Positions 9,068 to 17,219 of a DNA stretch of 64,000 bases are shown here, in pieces. The stretch's first letter is position 1. Each line of letters begins with the position of its first letter. The notes beneath the pieces were generated by a model, which was given only the letters and a program-made list of their open reading frames with translations, was not told the origin of the DNA and searched no databases. The stretch comes from Plebeiibacterium sediminum. Lineage in GTDB: Bacteria; Bacteroidota; Bacteroidia; Bacteroidales; Marinilabiliaceae. Location: the NCBI RefSeq assembly GCF_026013605.1, contig NZ_JAPDPJ010000035.1:1-64000 (forward strand), read 5' to 3'. Made by a program: the position numbers and the translations under genes.

Positions 9068-10537
9068 TTAAACACCTGACAGCCAAATAATGTTTGAGCC
9101 TTCACTTTCATTATTAAATTTATTTATGGCAGTAACCTGAAATCCCAGCGCATTCTGACCTTTCAGGTTAATATCAGAAAGCTCTATTTTCTTCTTATCC
9201 AAGATCTGAACCAATTGTTTTTCTCCACCTTTAAGAATGGCATAAATAGCAAAGCCTTTTACTTCCTGCTTCTTTTGGTTTTTATAGCTCCATTTTAAAT
9301 ATTGTTTCTTTTGTTTTAACTCTGAAATCATTGTTGGAGTATGTACTTTTTGATGATTGATAGACGGAACCAAAGCTGGATATTGGTATATGCTGTTTTT
9401 TAAAGAATCTGCAAAACCAAACTTGTTTTGCTTTAAATGTTCATGTCTAAAAAAGACGCTTCCTGAAGTTAAACGATCGCTTCTATTAATATTTATTTGC
9501 TGTATCATTTCATCGACACTATCCCAGTCTTTTTTTCCATTACCTAATTTATAAACCGCATGTCCTATATATACATTTGTTCCATTAGAGTTTTCACCCC
9601 ACCAATTGGTTAAATGCTCAAAAGGTACTGCGCCATTATTTCTCGACCAATAAAGCTGAGGTATTACATAATCAACCCATCCCTTTTGCATCCAAGAAAA
9701 TACATCTGCATATAAATGATCATAATTAGTAACACCGGCATTGGTTTCAGATCCTTTTGAATCATCTTTTTTATTTCGCCAAACGCCAAACGGACTTACT
9801 CCAAATTGAACATAAGGTTTTATCTTTTTTATGGTAGCATGAAGTTCCTTTATTGTTTTATTCACATTATCCCTTCTCCAATCTTCTATCTTTTGAAACT
9901 TCCTTTTATATGGAATAAAATCTATAGAATCAGGAAATTCCTCTCCGTTTACCGGATATGGATAAAAATAATCATCGAAATGAATTCCATCCACATCATA
10001 TTTCGAAACAATCTCTGACACGATATTTTCAACATGCGCTCTGCATTCTCTTATTGCAGGATTATAATACTTTTTACCACCATAGTTTACCACCCACTTT
10101 TTATTTTTTAAGGCAGGATGATCTTTGCTTAATGGTTCCTTTTCACTATTAGCAATTCGGTAAGGATTAATCCAGGCATGCAACTCAATGTTTCGTTTAT
10201 GGGCTTCCTTTATCCAAAACTTCAAAGGATTATACTTAGGTTTAACACCTTGTTCTCCCGTTAAAAACTTACTCCAGGGTTCATATTTCGATGGATAAAG
10301 GACATCTGCTGAAGGCCGGACTTGTAAGAATACACAGTTAAAATGATGCTGCTCATAAAAGTCAAGGATTGAAATCACCTCATTTTTTTGTTCCTTTACT
10401 GATAAATTGTTAGCCGATGGCCAATCTAAATTAGAAATTGTTGCCACCCATACACCTCTCATCTCTACAGATGGAAGCTGCGCTTTAGCATAAAAAACAA
10501 CTAAAAACCAGCAAAAAAATAAACTTATATATCTCAT
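9068..10537 (-). CDS. Secreted GH10-like (GHL10/DUF187) glycoside hydrolase
   Basis: The 489-residue protein has a signal peptide (about 1-19, FYAKAQ) and a GHL10-type TIM barrel. Recognisable segments are EMRGVWVATISNLDWPS, FLQVRPSADVLYPS, LHAWINPYRI and the signature DGIHFDDYFYPYP (residues 183-195), which holds the presumed catalytic acids. FGVSPFGVWRN and YVIPQLYWSR follow. About 100 residues at the C-terminus look like a fibronectin-like beta domain. Relatives include E. coli YngK-like proteins; the substrate is not known and may be a cell-wall or other polysaccharide. Confidence 0.9.
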   Translation of the reverse strand: MRYISLFFCWFLVVFYAKAQLPSVEMRGVWVATISNLDWPSANNLSVKEQKNEVISILDFYEQHHFNCVFLQVRPSADVLYPSKYEPWSKFLTGEQGVKPKYNPLKFWIKEAHKRNIELHAWINPYRIANSEKEPLSKDHPALKNKKWVVNYGGKKYYNPAIRECRAHVENIVSEIVSKYDVDGIHFDDYFYPYPVNGEEFPDSIDFIPYKRKFQKIEDWRRDNVNKTIKELHATIKKIKPYVQFGVSPFGVWRNKKDDSKGSETNAGVTNYDHLYADVFSWMQKGWVDYVIPQLYWSRNNGAVPFEHLTNWWGENSNGTNVYIGHAVYKLGNGKKDWDSVDEMIQQININRSDRLTSGSVFFRHEHLKQNKFGFADSLKNSIYQYPALVPSINHQKVHTPTMISELKQKKQYLKWSYKNQKKQEVKGFAIYAILKGGEKQLVQILDKKKIELSDINLKGQNALGFQVTAINKFNNESEGSNIIWLSGV

Positions 10538-10711
10538 TATGAAAAAAGTATCTTTATTAATTTTATAATATCACCAAAACTGTGTAACATTATTATATAT
10601 TTTTACGAACAAATATAATTAAAGGCATTATATTAAATAGAACGCATTGATTAAAACCGTGTTTAAATAAATTTACAATGCACTTTATTACTTTGAAATA
10701 ATTTAATACTC

Positions 10712-12289
10712 ATGAAATTTATTTTACCCGTAATATTTTTACTGACTCTTTCATCGTGTGAATTATTTCGCCCCTCACCTCAGGTTGCATCGGTACCTAT
10801 GATTTACTTCGACTTTAAAGGAGACTGTAAATCAAAAGGAATTGAAGATTTTAAAACTTTCGGAAATCAAAATTTATCGTATATCCCTGGAATTAAAGAT
10901 TCTTGTCTGAATTTATCAATAACATCTCCCTATAGAAAGCCTGTAATTATTAGAACAAAAGGTGATGTAATGCTTGATCAACAACCCTATTTAGCAGTTA
11001 TTGTTTGGGTTAAGATGGCCAAAAACGATCTTGAAACATATGGTATTATTGGAAATAAAAGTATAGATGTTGAAAATGAAAAAGGATGGATCATCTCTTC
11101 TACCCTTGAAGGATCATGGCAATTAGATATTTGTGATGGCATACAATCATGGAATTATAAAGCAACTCCTTCTCGACAAAGAATTAATGACAATCGCTGG
11201 CATCAAATTGGTTTTTCAATTGATAAAACCACCAATATGGCAAAAACCTATTTTGATGGTAAGATGATGGGAATTATTAATCTGGATAATTTAAGCAGCT
11301 TTGAAGCCGATTACCACCTGCACATTGGTTGTAATCCAGGTTCAACAGATTATTCAATGGATACCTTTAATGGTATGATAGATGAAACTGGCATTTGGGT
11401 AAAAAATCTTAGTGAAGAAGAATTTAGAGATAGCTATTTATATTTCAAAAATGAAAAACTTCCTGAGCAAGAATATGCCGAAGAGGAGTTTAAAGTACTT
11501 ACCTGGAATATTTGGAACGGAGGCAGACAATTAGGTAGAACGGCAGGTGTTCAACAAATTGTAAACGTAATTAAAAGCTCTGGTGCTGATATCATTTCTC
11601 TTCAGGAGGATTTTGGATCAGGGGAATTCATTTCAGATCAGTTAAACTACCACTTTTATAGATGTAGTAATAACCTAAGTTTGTTAAGCCGTTTTCCCAT
11701 AAAAAATACCCATCATATCTATAAACCCTTGAATTCCGGAAATGCCGAAATAATGATTACGCCTGAGGAATCTGTAATGTTTTGTCCCATTTGGCTCTCT
11801 CACAATCCAAACATCAAAGGCTTATTGGTTAATACCAGTGCAAATACAGATACCATTTTAGATATTGAAAAAAATTCAAGAGGAAACGAAATCAAGTTTA
11901 TTCTGAGCGAACTTAAAAAATTTAACTCTATACAAAATACAAAAGCCATTATATTAGCCGGCGACTATAATAGTGGTTCACATGTAGACTGGACTGAAGA
12001 TAATATCAATAACAAATACAATAAAGCAATTCCATTCCCCACTTCAATATTAATGGAAGAAAATCAGTTTATTGATGCTTATCGAAAAATCTATCCTGAC
12101 ATTTATACCAATCTGGGAAATACCTATTCGCCTCTATTTAGAGAAGGATATAACGACAGAATTGACTATGTGTACTACAAAGGAAATTCTATAGAAGCGA
12201 TCAATGCCAGTGTTATTGACAGTACATCCTCATTTTTCCCTTCCGATCATGCAGCTTTGTTGGTTACTTTTAAAAGAACCAAAAATTAA
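10712..12289 (+). CDS. Lipoprotein with LamG domain fused to endonuclease/exonuclease/phosphatase
   Basis: The 525-residue protein starts with a lipobox (LTLSSC). Residues about 30-245 form a LamG/concanavalin-like domain (GWIISSTLEGSWQLDI, IGFSIDKTTNMAKTYFDG, HIGCNPGS, GMIDETGIW). Residues about 260-525 form an EEP-fold domain with LTWNIWNGG, IISLQEDF, LAGDYNSG (about 417) and the terminal SDHAALLVTF (about 511). The EEP family cleaves phosphodiesters in nucleic acids, phosphoinositides or sphingomyelin. An anchored enzyme with a lectin-like domain suggests a surface phosphodiesterase; the substrate is unknown. The plus-strand gene diverges from the GH10-like gene. Confidence 0.88.
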   Translation: MKFILPVIFLLTLSSCELFRPSPQVASVPMIYFDFKGDCKSKGIEDFKTFGNQNLSYIPGIKDSCLNLSITSPYRKPVIIRTKGDVMLDQQPYLAVIVWVKMAKNDLETYGIIGNKSIDVENEKGWIISSTLEGSWQLDICDGIQSWNYKATPSRQRINDNRWHQIGFSIDKTTNMAKTYFDGKMMGIINLDNLSSFEADYHLHIGCNPGSTDYSMDTFNGMIDETGIWVKNLSEEEFRDSYLYFKNEKLPEQEYAEEEFKVLTWNIWNGGRQLGRTAGVQQIVNVIKSSGADIISLQEDFGSGEFISDQLNYHFYRCSNNLSLLSRFPIKNTHHIYKPLNSGNAEIMITPEESVMFCPIWLSHNPNIKGLLVNTSANTDTILDIEKNSRGNEIKFILSELKKFNSIQNTKAIILAGDYNSGSHVDWTEDNINNKYNKAIPFPTSILMEENQFIDAYRKIYPDIYTNLGNTYSPLFREGYNDRIDYVYYKGNSIEAINASVIDSTSSFFPSDHAALLVTFKRTKN

Positions 12290-12302
12290 TCGTAATTTAG
12301 AT

Positions 12303-12332
12303 AGGGGTAAAACTCCATACCAATTGTCTTTA
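12303..12332 (+). promoter_or_regulatory. Candidate ECF-sigma promoter of the sigma/FecR operon
   Basis: GGGGTAAAA (12304-12312) and TTGTCTTTA (12324-12332) are separated by 11 nt, about 40 bp before the sigma-factor start. The same pair with a 10-nt spacing occurs upstream of the CarboxypepD gene at 51530 on the minus strand. The shared motif suggests autoregulation by the ECF sigma factor (inference). Confidence 0.55.
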
Positions 12333-12338
12333 TTACAC

Positions 12339-12353
12339 AGCAACCAGGTTGCT
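12339..12353. promoter_or_regulatory. 15-bp palindrome upstream of ECF sigma gene
   Basis: AGCAACCAGGTTGCT is a perfect palindrome around a central A. It lies just downstream of the putative -10 region and 18 bp before the sigma-factor ATG. It could be an operator or a leader structure; no regulator is assigned. Confidence 0.4.
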
Positions 12354-12371
12354 CATTAAAAAAAGTTTTGC

Positions 12372-12941
12372 ATGCCAGTTAAACAACATAACATAGGCAC
12401 AGATGCACTAGTTTTTGAAAAGATAAAAAACGGTGACGAAAAAGCCTTTGAAAAAGTATTCAGAGACAACTATGTACATTTAGTTGCATTCGCAAATACT
12501 TTTTTACATGATATTGATAGTGCTGAAAATATTGTACAAAACATATTTGTAAAGCTTTGGGAAAACAGGAAGCAATACAATATTAGTTCTATTAAAGGAT
12601 ATCTGATGATATCTGTTAGAAACAGTTGCAACAACGAAATTAAAAGAATCTATCACGAACGAACTTATCAGCACTCAATAGAAAATGATGAAATGATAGA
12701 AAGTATAAATTATTCGGACAGCAGGGTTATGGATAAAATTTCATCTATAATAAACCAACTACCGGAGCAACGAAAAAAAATTTTTAAGCTTAATAGATTG
12801 GAAGGTTTAAAGTATAGAGAAATAGCAGTAAAACTTAATATCTCTCCCAAAACAGTTGAAATACAAATGGGTAAAGCATTAAAGTTTTTAAGAGAAAATT
12901 TGTTAGAGCTAAAAAAACAAGTATATCATATGTTATGGTAA
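12372..12941 (+). CDS. ECF RNA polymerase sigma factor (FecI-like)
   Basis: The 189-residue protein is a sigma-70 family ECF factor. Region 2 is seen around residues 20-90 (FRDNYVHLVAFANTFLHD, AENIVQNIFVKLWE, KGYLMISVRNSCNNEIKR). Region 4 is around 125-175 (LPEQRKKIFKLNRLEGLKYREIA and LNISPKTVEIQMGKALKFLR). It directs RNA polymerase to a specific set of promoters when released by its partner FecR. It is followed by the FecR gene (104 bp) and an STN-CarboxypepD gene, the usual Bacteroidota order. Confidence 0.95.
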   Translation: MPVKQHNIGTDALVFEKIKNGDEKAFEKVFRDNYVHLVAFANTFLHDIDSAENIVQNIFVKLWENRKQYNISSIKGYLMISVRNSCNNEIKRIYHERTYQHSIENDEMIESINYSDSRVMDKISSIINQLPEQRKKIFKLNRLEGLKYREIAVKLNISPKTVEIQMGKALKFLRENLLELKKQVYHMLW

Positions 12942-13045
12942 AGATGAACTAAAATGAAAAGATTCAAGTAAATCCTTAAATGAAGGAAAATTAAAAGTTC
13001 GCATACAAGATTTCCATTAGTCAAGTGGAAGAAAACTAAAAACAA

Positions 13046-14005
13046 ATGAAAAAGTACAACGAACATATAAATTGGAATCTGGCTGGGAAAATAATCTCAG
13101 GTGAAGCTTCTATATCCGAACAAGATGAATTTAGCAATTGGCTAAGAAAAGACAACCATAATGTAATGTGGAGCCAAATTCAAAATGAAATTGAACAAGC
13201 TGAATTTGTTTTAACCAAAGAAAAAATTGATATTAACAAGGCCTGGCAAAAAGTTCAGATAAAAACTACAAGAAAAAAACAAAGCCTGAACAAGTATTAC
13301 GTTTATAGCGCTCTGGCTGCATCTATATTAATTATTATCGGAATCTTTTTATTCAATCCATTCATCAAAAATTATAACAACTTTGCTTCTATTGAAACAC
13401 ATTCAGCTATTGAACAATTACAATTAGCAGATGGAACTTTTGTGGATATTAACAGAAATTCTGAATTTAAGTATCCTGAATTATTTAAATCAAAAGAAAG
13501 AACTGTAAATTTAAAAGGTGAGGCTTTTTTCAATGTTGCCAAAGACCAAGAACACCCGTTTATTATTAAAACAAAAAACATTAAAATAAAAGTTTTAGGA
13601 ACTTCGTTTAACGTAAAAGACTATCCTGAGATAGCCATTAGCGAAGTAACTGTTAAAACCGGTATAGTTGAGGTTTCTGCATTAAATGATACTGCACGCA
13701 AAGTATTACTTCATGTAGGCGAAAAAGCCACTTACAACTCACAACGTAATGAGTTAATAAAATCAAATAATAACAACAGAAATTTTATGGCATGGAAAAC
13801 ACAAGAAATTACCTTCAAAAAAGATAAACTTATCAATGCCATAGAACTACTTGAAGACGTTTATAACATAGATATCGAAAACAAAACACCTATTGATTCT
13901 GCAACAGAAATAACAGCAACATTTGAAAAAAACACCATTGATTTTATATTAAACACTATTAATAAGTCGCACAATCTGGACTTAGACTACACTATCAGGG
14001 AATAA
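13046..14005 (+). CDS. FecR-family anti-sigma factor
   Basis: The 319-residue protein is a single-pass inner-membrane anti-sigma regulator. The cytoplasmic N-terminus (1-85) begins with NWNLAGKIISGEASISEQDEF, as in sigma-binding FecR proteins. A transmembrane helix is at about 89-108 (SALAASILIIIGIFLF). The periplasmic FecR domain follows (LADGTFVDINRNSEFKYPE, VNLKGEAFFNVAKD, VLGTSFNVKDY, VGEKATYN). The end resembles DUF4974 (ITFKKDKLINAIELLEDVYNIDIE). It should hold the upstream sigma factor and receive a signal from an STN-domain protein, here the next gene. Confidence 0.93.
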   Translation: MKKYNEHINWNLAGKIISGEASISEQDEFSNWLRKDNHNVMWSQIQNEIEQAEFVLTKEKIDINKAWQKVQIKTTRKKQSLNKYYVYSALAASILIIIGIFLFNPFIKNYNNFASIETHSAIEQLQLADGTFVDINRNSEFKYPELFKSKERTVNLKGEAFFNVAKDQEHPFIIKTKNIKIKVLGTSFNVKDYPEIAISEVTVKTGIVEVSALNDTARKVLLHVGEKATYNSQRNELIKSNNNNRNFMAWKTQEITFKKDKLINAIELLEDVYNIDIENKTPIDSATEITATFEKNTIDFILNTINKSHNLDLDYTIRE

Positions 14006-14051
14006 TTCTGTTTCATTTATTGAATTATTCCTTTATTTTTAGTGTAAAGAA

Positions 14052-15593
14052 TTGTTGATGAAAATCCACTACATAAAAGTTTTAATTATTCTATTTATTA
14101 TACATACAAATACTTTGTATGCCCAAAACGCTACAATAAATCCACTTGACTCTGTTCTGATTTCTACTCAATATAAAGCTATTACAATAGAACATTTTCT
14201 TGACTCATTGCATGAAAAATATAATATACATTTTGCTTATGATCCATTAATCATTCCATACGATTCTGTGATCAATGCCAATTATTCAAAGCAAAATATA
14301 TCCTATATTTTAAATAACATCTTTCAAAATCACGATCTACAATTTGAAGCATCTGATAAGCAAATTATTATATCTCAAACATACAGAAACACTAAAATCA
14401 CAAACTACCTAACACTGGAAGGAAACATTACTTCAAATGAAAATGACAAACCTCTACCTCTTGTAAACATTGCTATTATTGGTGAAACTATTGGCACAAC
14501 CACAAATTTTGATGGTTATTATAAGTTTTTGATTCCGAAAAAATTCATTGGAGATACCATACATTTTACATCTATTGGATATGAATCCCATGATATAATT
14601 ATACCTAAATCAGACTCTCTTATTAATGTTACCTTAAATACTACATCAATTAAATTAAAAGAAATTGAAGTTAAATATTTAAAGGCTTCACAAATCATTG
14701 AAAATACAATAAATAGTATTCACAAAAATTACCCTGATCATCCCATGTTATTAACAGCCTTTTTTAGGGAAACCATAAAACAGGATGATAAATACATTGA
14801 AATTTCTGAAGCTGTTTTAGATATTTATAAAAGTTCATATTTATCAAGTGGTGATATTGAGAAAGCCCGATTTGTGAAAGGAAGAAAACATGTTGATGAT
14901 GAACAAATTGCTTTAGCCAGATTAAAACTGGCAGGTGGTCCGAGTTTATTTGCTTCTTTAGACATTGTTAAACATCCTGATTTTCTGGGGCTCAATGATG
15001 ATGTAAAATATGTATACAACTATATTGGTAAAACAATTGAAAGAGATCGCATTGTGTATATTATAGAGTTTAAACCTCTGTACGAAACAGAAAATATATA
15101 CTATCAGGGCAAATTACATATCGATTCAGAAAGCTTTGCTATCTTAAGTGCAGATTTTAAAATGACGAAACAAACGTTAAAAGAAGGAGCTAAATATTTA
15201 ATTAAAAAGAATGCTAAAAAAATTAAATCAACTCCAATTTATACGCAATACCATATTGAGTACAGACCAATGGGTGATAAATGGATCTTAAACAATATTC
15301 GGGGAGAATTAAAAATTAAAATCATCGACAAACGAAATAAAAAGACAAAGTCTTTGTACAATACCACTTCTGAACTATTGGTAACGAATGCTATAAATGG
15401 TAAAGGACAGAAAATTAAATATTCAGATACGTTTAAATCGAGTTATGTTTTAGCTGACTGGATCACCAACTATGATGAAGATTTTTGGAAAGACTATAAC
15501 ATTATAAATCCCGAAAAAAGTCTTTCAAATATATTCAAATCTACAGCAGTAGAAATAAATGTTGTTCCACTACGCGAGAAAACCAAGCCGTAG
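14052..15593 (+). CDS. STN domain-CarboxypepD_reg envelope protein without a TonB barrel
   Basis: The 513-residue protein has a signal segment (about 1-24, NTLYAQ) and an STN (secretin/TonB short) domain at about 35-115. A CarboxypepD_reg-like beta sandwich follows at about 122-205 (LEGNITSNENDKPLPLVNIAII). The C-terminal domain of about 300 residues starts with LLTAFFRETIKQ. In FecI/FecR systems the third gene usually encodes a TonB receptor whose STN domain signals to FecR; here the barrel is absent and the protein ends after the 300-residue domain. The C-terminal domain is shared with the protein at 50163-51530. The stop codon lies inside a terminator hairpin. Confidence 0.85.
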   Translation: MLMKIHYIKVLIILFIIHTNTLYAQNATINPLDSVLISTQYKAITIEHFLDSLHEKYNIHFAYDPLIIPYDSVINANYSKQNISYILNNIFQNHDLQFEASDKQIIISQTYRNTKITNYLTLEGNITSNENDKPLPLVNIAIIGETIGTTTNFDGYYKFLIPKKFIGDTIHFTSIGYESHDIIIPKSDSLINVTLNTTSIKLKEIEVKYLKASQIIENTINSIHKNYPDHPMLLTAFFRETIKQDDKYIEISEAVLDIYKSSYLSSGDIEKARFVKGRKHVDDEQIALARLKLAGGPSLFASLDIVKHPDFLGLNDDVKYVYNYIGKTIERDRIVYIIEFKPLYETENIYYQGKLHIDSESFAILSADFKMTKQTLKEGAKYLIKKNAKKIKSTPIYTQYHIEYRPMGDKWILNNIRGELKIKIIDKRNKKTKSLYNTTSELLVTNAINGKGQKIKYSDTFKSSYVLADWITNYDEDFWKDYNIINPEKSLSNIFKSTAVEINVVPLREKTKP

Positions 15594-15603
15594 CCTGGTT
15601 TTT
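15579..15603 (+). terminator. Terminator overlapping the end of the STN-CarboxypepD gene
   Basis: AAAACC pairs with GGTTTT, extended by GC/GC around a short CGTA loop, and a T run follows. The ascending arm contains the last codons and the stop codon TAG (15591-15593) sits in the loop region, so the coding end and terminator overlap. Confidence 0.75.
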
Positions 15604-15635
15604 CCCGGTTATTTATAATCTGACATTAAGATGTA

Positions 15636-15875
15636 TTAGGCGCAATGCTTTTGTAAAAATTCTATAGTTGAACCCACAGATTGTAACATAGGCAACTCCG
15701 AATTTTCAATTTCTACTTCAAATTTTGTTTCTAAAAGAAACAAAAAGCAAGTAAGATCTAATTCATCAACTAAAAGTTCTTCTCTTAGAGTGGCTTCCTC
15801 ACTAATTTTTTCCCTCGGCACACCAGTCTTTCTTAAAACTTTATATAAGTTTCTTCTAATTGTTTCCTGTTTCAT
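15636..15875 (-). CDS. Acyl-carrier-protein-like protein lacking the attachment serine
   Basis: The 79-residue protein has the length and helix pattern of an acyl carrier protein. The stretch ATLREELLVDELDLTCFLFLLETKF aligns with the DSL-helix II region, and VEIENSEL with QSVGSTIEFLQKH matches helices III and IV. The phosphopantetheine-bearing Ser of the DSL motif is Glu38 (VDELD), so the protein cannot be modified in the usual way. It may be a structural or regulatory ACP paralogue. It ends 43 bp from the convergent STN gene. An inverted repeat lies about 105-130 bp upstream of its start. Confidence 0.7.
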   Translation of the reverse strand: MKQETIRRNLYKVLRKTGVPREKISEEATLREELLVDELDLTCFLFLLETKFEVEIENSELPMLQSVGSTIEFLQKHCA

Positions 15876-15979
15876 AATGATATAAATTTCAGCTACTAAT
15901 TGTGCTTATTTATATAACAGACAATTAACTTTTATTGCACACGTACATAAATTTGAATATTTTTTAAAAAAAGTTTTTT

Positions 15980-16006
15980 GACTGTATAAAATATATTCAT
16001 ACAGTC
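15980..16006. promoter_or_regulatory. Inverted repeat between divergent ACP-like and DUF4494 genes
   Basis: GACTGTAT (15980-15987) and ATACAGTC (15999-16006) form a perfect 8-bp inverted repeat around an 11-nt AT-rich centre. It lies in the 288-bp divergent gap. No T run follows in either direction that would make it a clear terminator, so an operator or leader structure is possible. Confidence 0.45.
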
Positions 16007-16126
16007 AGATAGAACACTTAAGTAAATACAGTTCCTCCTATGACGTAGGCATTATAGACGTTCTGAATGATCATCATTTATTAAAAGAAATTAAAAATAT
16101 CTCCGCCTATTAATAAATAACACTGT

Positions 16127-16134
16127 TATATTTG
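16127..16134 (+). promoter_or_regulatory. -7 box of the DUF4494 gene
   Basis: TATATTTG matches the Bacteroidota -7 consensus TAnnTTTG and lies 29 bp before the ATG at 16164. No clear -33 TTG is seen at the usual distance. Confidence 0.5.
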
Positions 16135-16163
16135 CAACTTCTGAAATAATAAAATAAGAAGTT

Positions 16164-16718
16164 ATGAATACATGGTTTGAGTGTAAAGTAAAATACGAAA
16201 CAATAGATGAACAAACTGGTAAAGAAAAAAAAGTAAACTTGCCATATTTAATTGATGCAGTATCATATACTGAAGCAGAAAGCAGAATACATGCTGAAAT
16301 GGAGCAATATGTAAGAGGTGAGTTTTCTGTACCATCTATAAAAAAAGCCAACTATACTGATTTATTTTTCTACGATGATGGAGATAAATGGTACAAGTGT
16401 AAAGTTGTTTATGTTGCTATTGATGAAAACGCAGGCAAAGAAAAAAAAGTATCAAACCAAATGTTAGTTTGTGCATCTGATTTAAAAGAGGCATACGATA
16501 GAATTAACGAATCAATGAGCGGAATGACTGTTGATTATGATATTGCTGCAATTATTGAAAGTACCATAGCTGATGTATTTCCTTATTTTAAAGATGAAGT
16601 GAACGAACCTATTCCTGATCATTTAACTCCGCTTAGCGAATATGAAGCTAAACAAGAAAAAAGTGATGCTGATTTTGTTGAAGAAGATGATGTAAATAGT
16701 TATTCTGAAGATATATAA
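16164..16718 (+). CDS. DUF4494 domain protein with internal duplication
   Basis: The 184-residue protein matches the Bacteroidota DUF4494 family. Residues about 3-22 (TWFECKVKYETIDEQTGKEK) and 75-94 (KWYKCKVVYVAIDENAGKEK) are clear internal repeats, suggesting two copies of one small domain. The C-terminus is acidic (VEEDDVNSYSEDI). No signal peptide is seen, so it is probably cytoplasmic. The function is not known. A strong hairpin terminator follows. Confidence 0.85.
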   Translation: MNTWFECKVKYETIDEQTGKEKKVNLPYLIDAVSYTEAESRIHAEMEQYVRGEFSVPSIKKANYTDLFFYDDGDKWYKCKVVYVAIDENAGKEKKVSNQMLVCASDLKEAYDRINESMSGMTVDYDIAAIIESTIADVFPYFKDEVNEPIPDHLTPLSEYEAKQEKSDADFVEEDDVNSYSEDI

Positions 16719-16726
16719 TATATATA

Positions 16727-16769
16727 AGGTGAGAAATTGTCAGCGTATAAATGGCAATTTCTCCCTTTT
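16727..16769 (+). terminator. Terminator after DUF4494 gene
   Basis: GAGAAATTG (16731-16739) pairs with CAATTTCTC (16755-16763) and is followed by CCTTTTC. It begins a few bases after the stop at 16718. The rest of the gap to 17220 is AT-rich; it holds two -7-like boxes (16939-16946 and 17179-17186) and no gene. Confidence 0.75.
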
Positions 16770-17178
16770 CAATATCTCAAAATATTTTCCTTTCTTATAC
16801 TTATTGATTACCATCCTCAATATTAAAGCCTTCCAATAAACTCTATCGATTAACTAGGAGATTCAACCTTCCGATTATAGTTTAATTCTTTTACTTTATA
16901 GTAATTATTAGTTAACTTTACTTTCTGTTCGCGCATAGTATATTTGAAAAATCTCCTAAACGAATCTAACTATGTTCTATTAAACATTTGCATATACTTA
17001 AGTGTTCTACTACGATGAATAATAAATTAAAAGCAGATCCATTTACATTTTTTAATAAAACATGTTTTTAAACAATATTTTATAACAAATCGTAGGTATT
17101 TAGGGCGTTTTTGTAATAAAAACGTAAAAATTTAAGTTTTATTTTAATTTTAAATGAAGAAAAATATCTTTAATTGAT

Positions 17179-17186
17179 TATTTTTG
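17179..17186 (+). promoter_or_regulatory. -7 box before the 1160-residue protein
   Basis: TATTTTTG matches TAnnTTTG and lies 33 bp before the ATG at 17220. No TTG is found at the expected -33 distance. A second match, TATATTTG at 16939-16946, would give a leader of about 270 nt. Confidence 0.45.
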
Positions 17187-17219
17187 CTGCTCTTAAAATA
17201 AGAAGATTCATAAAACCGA

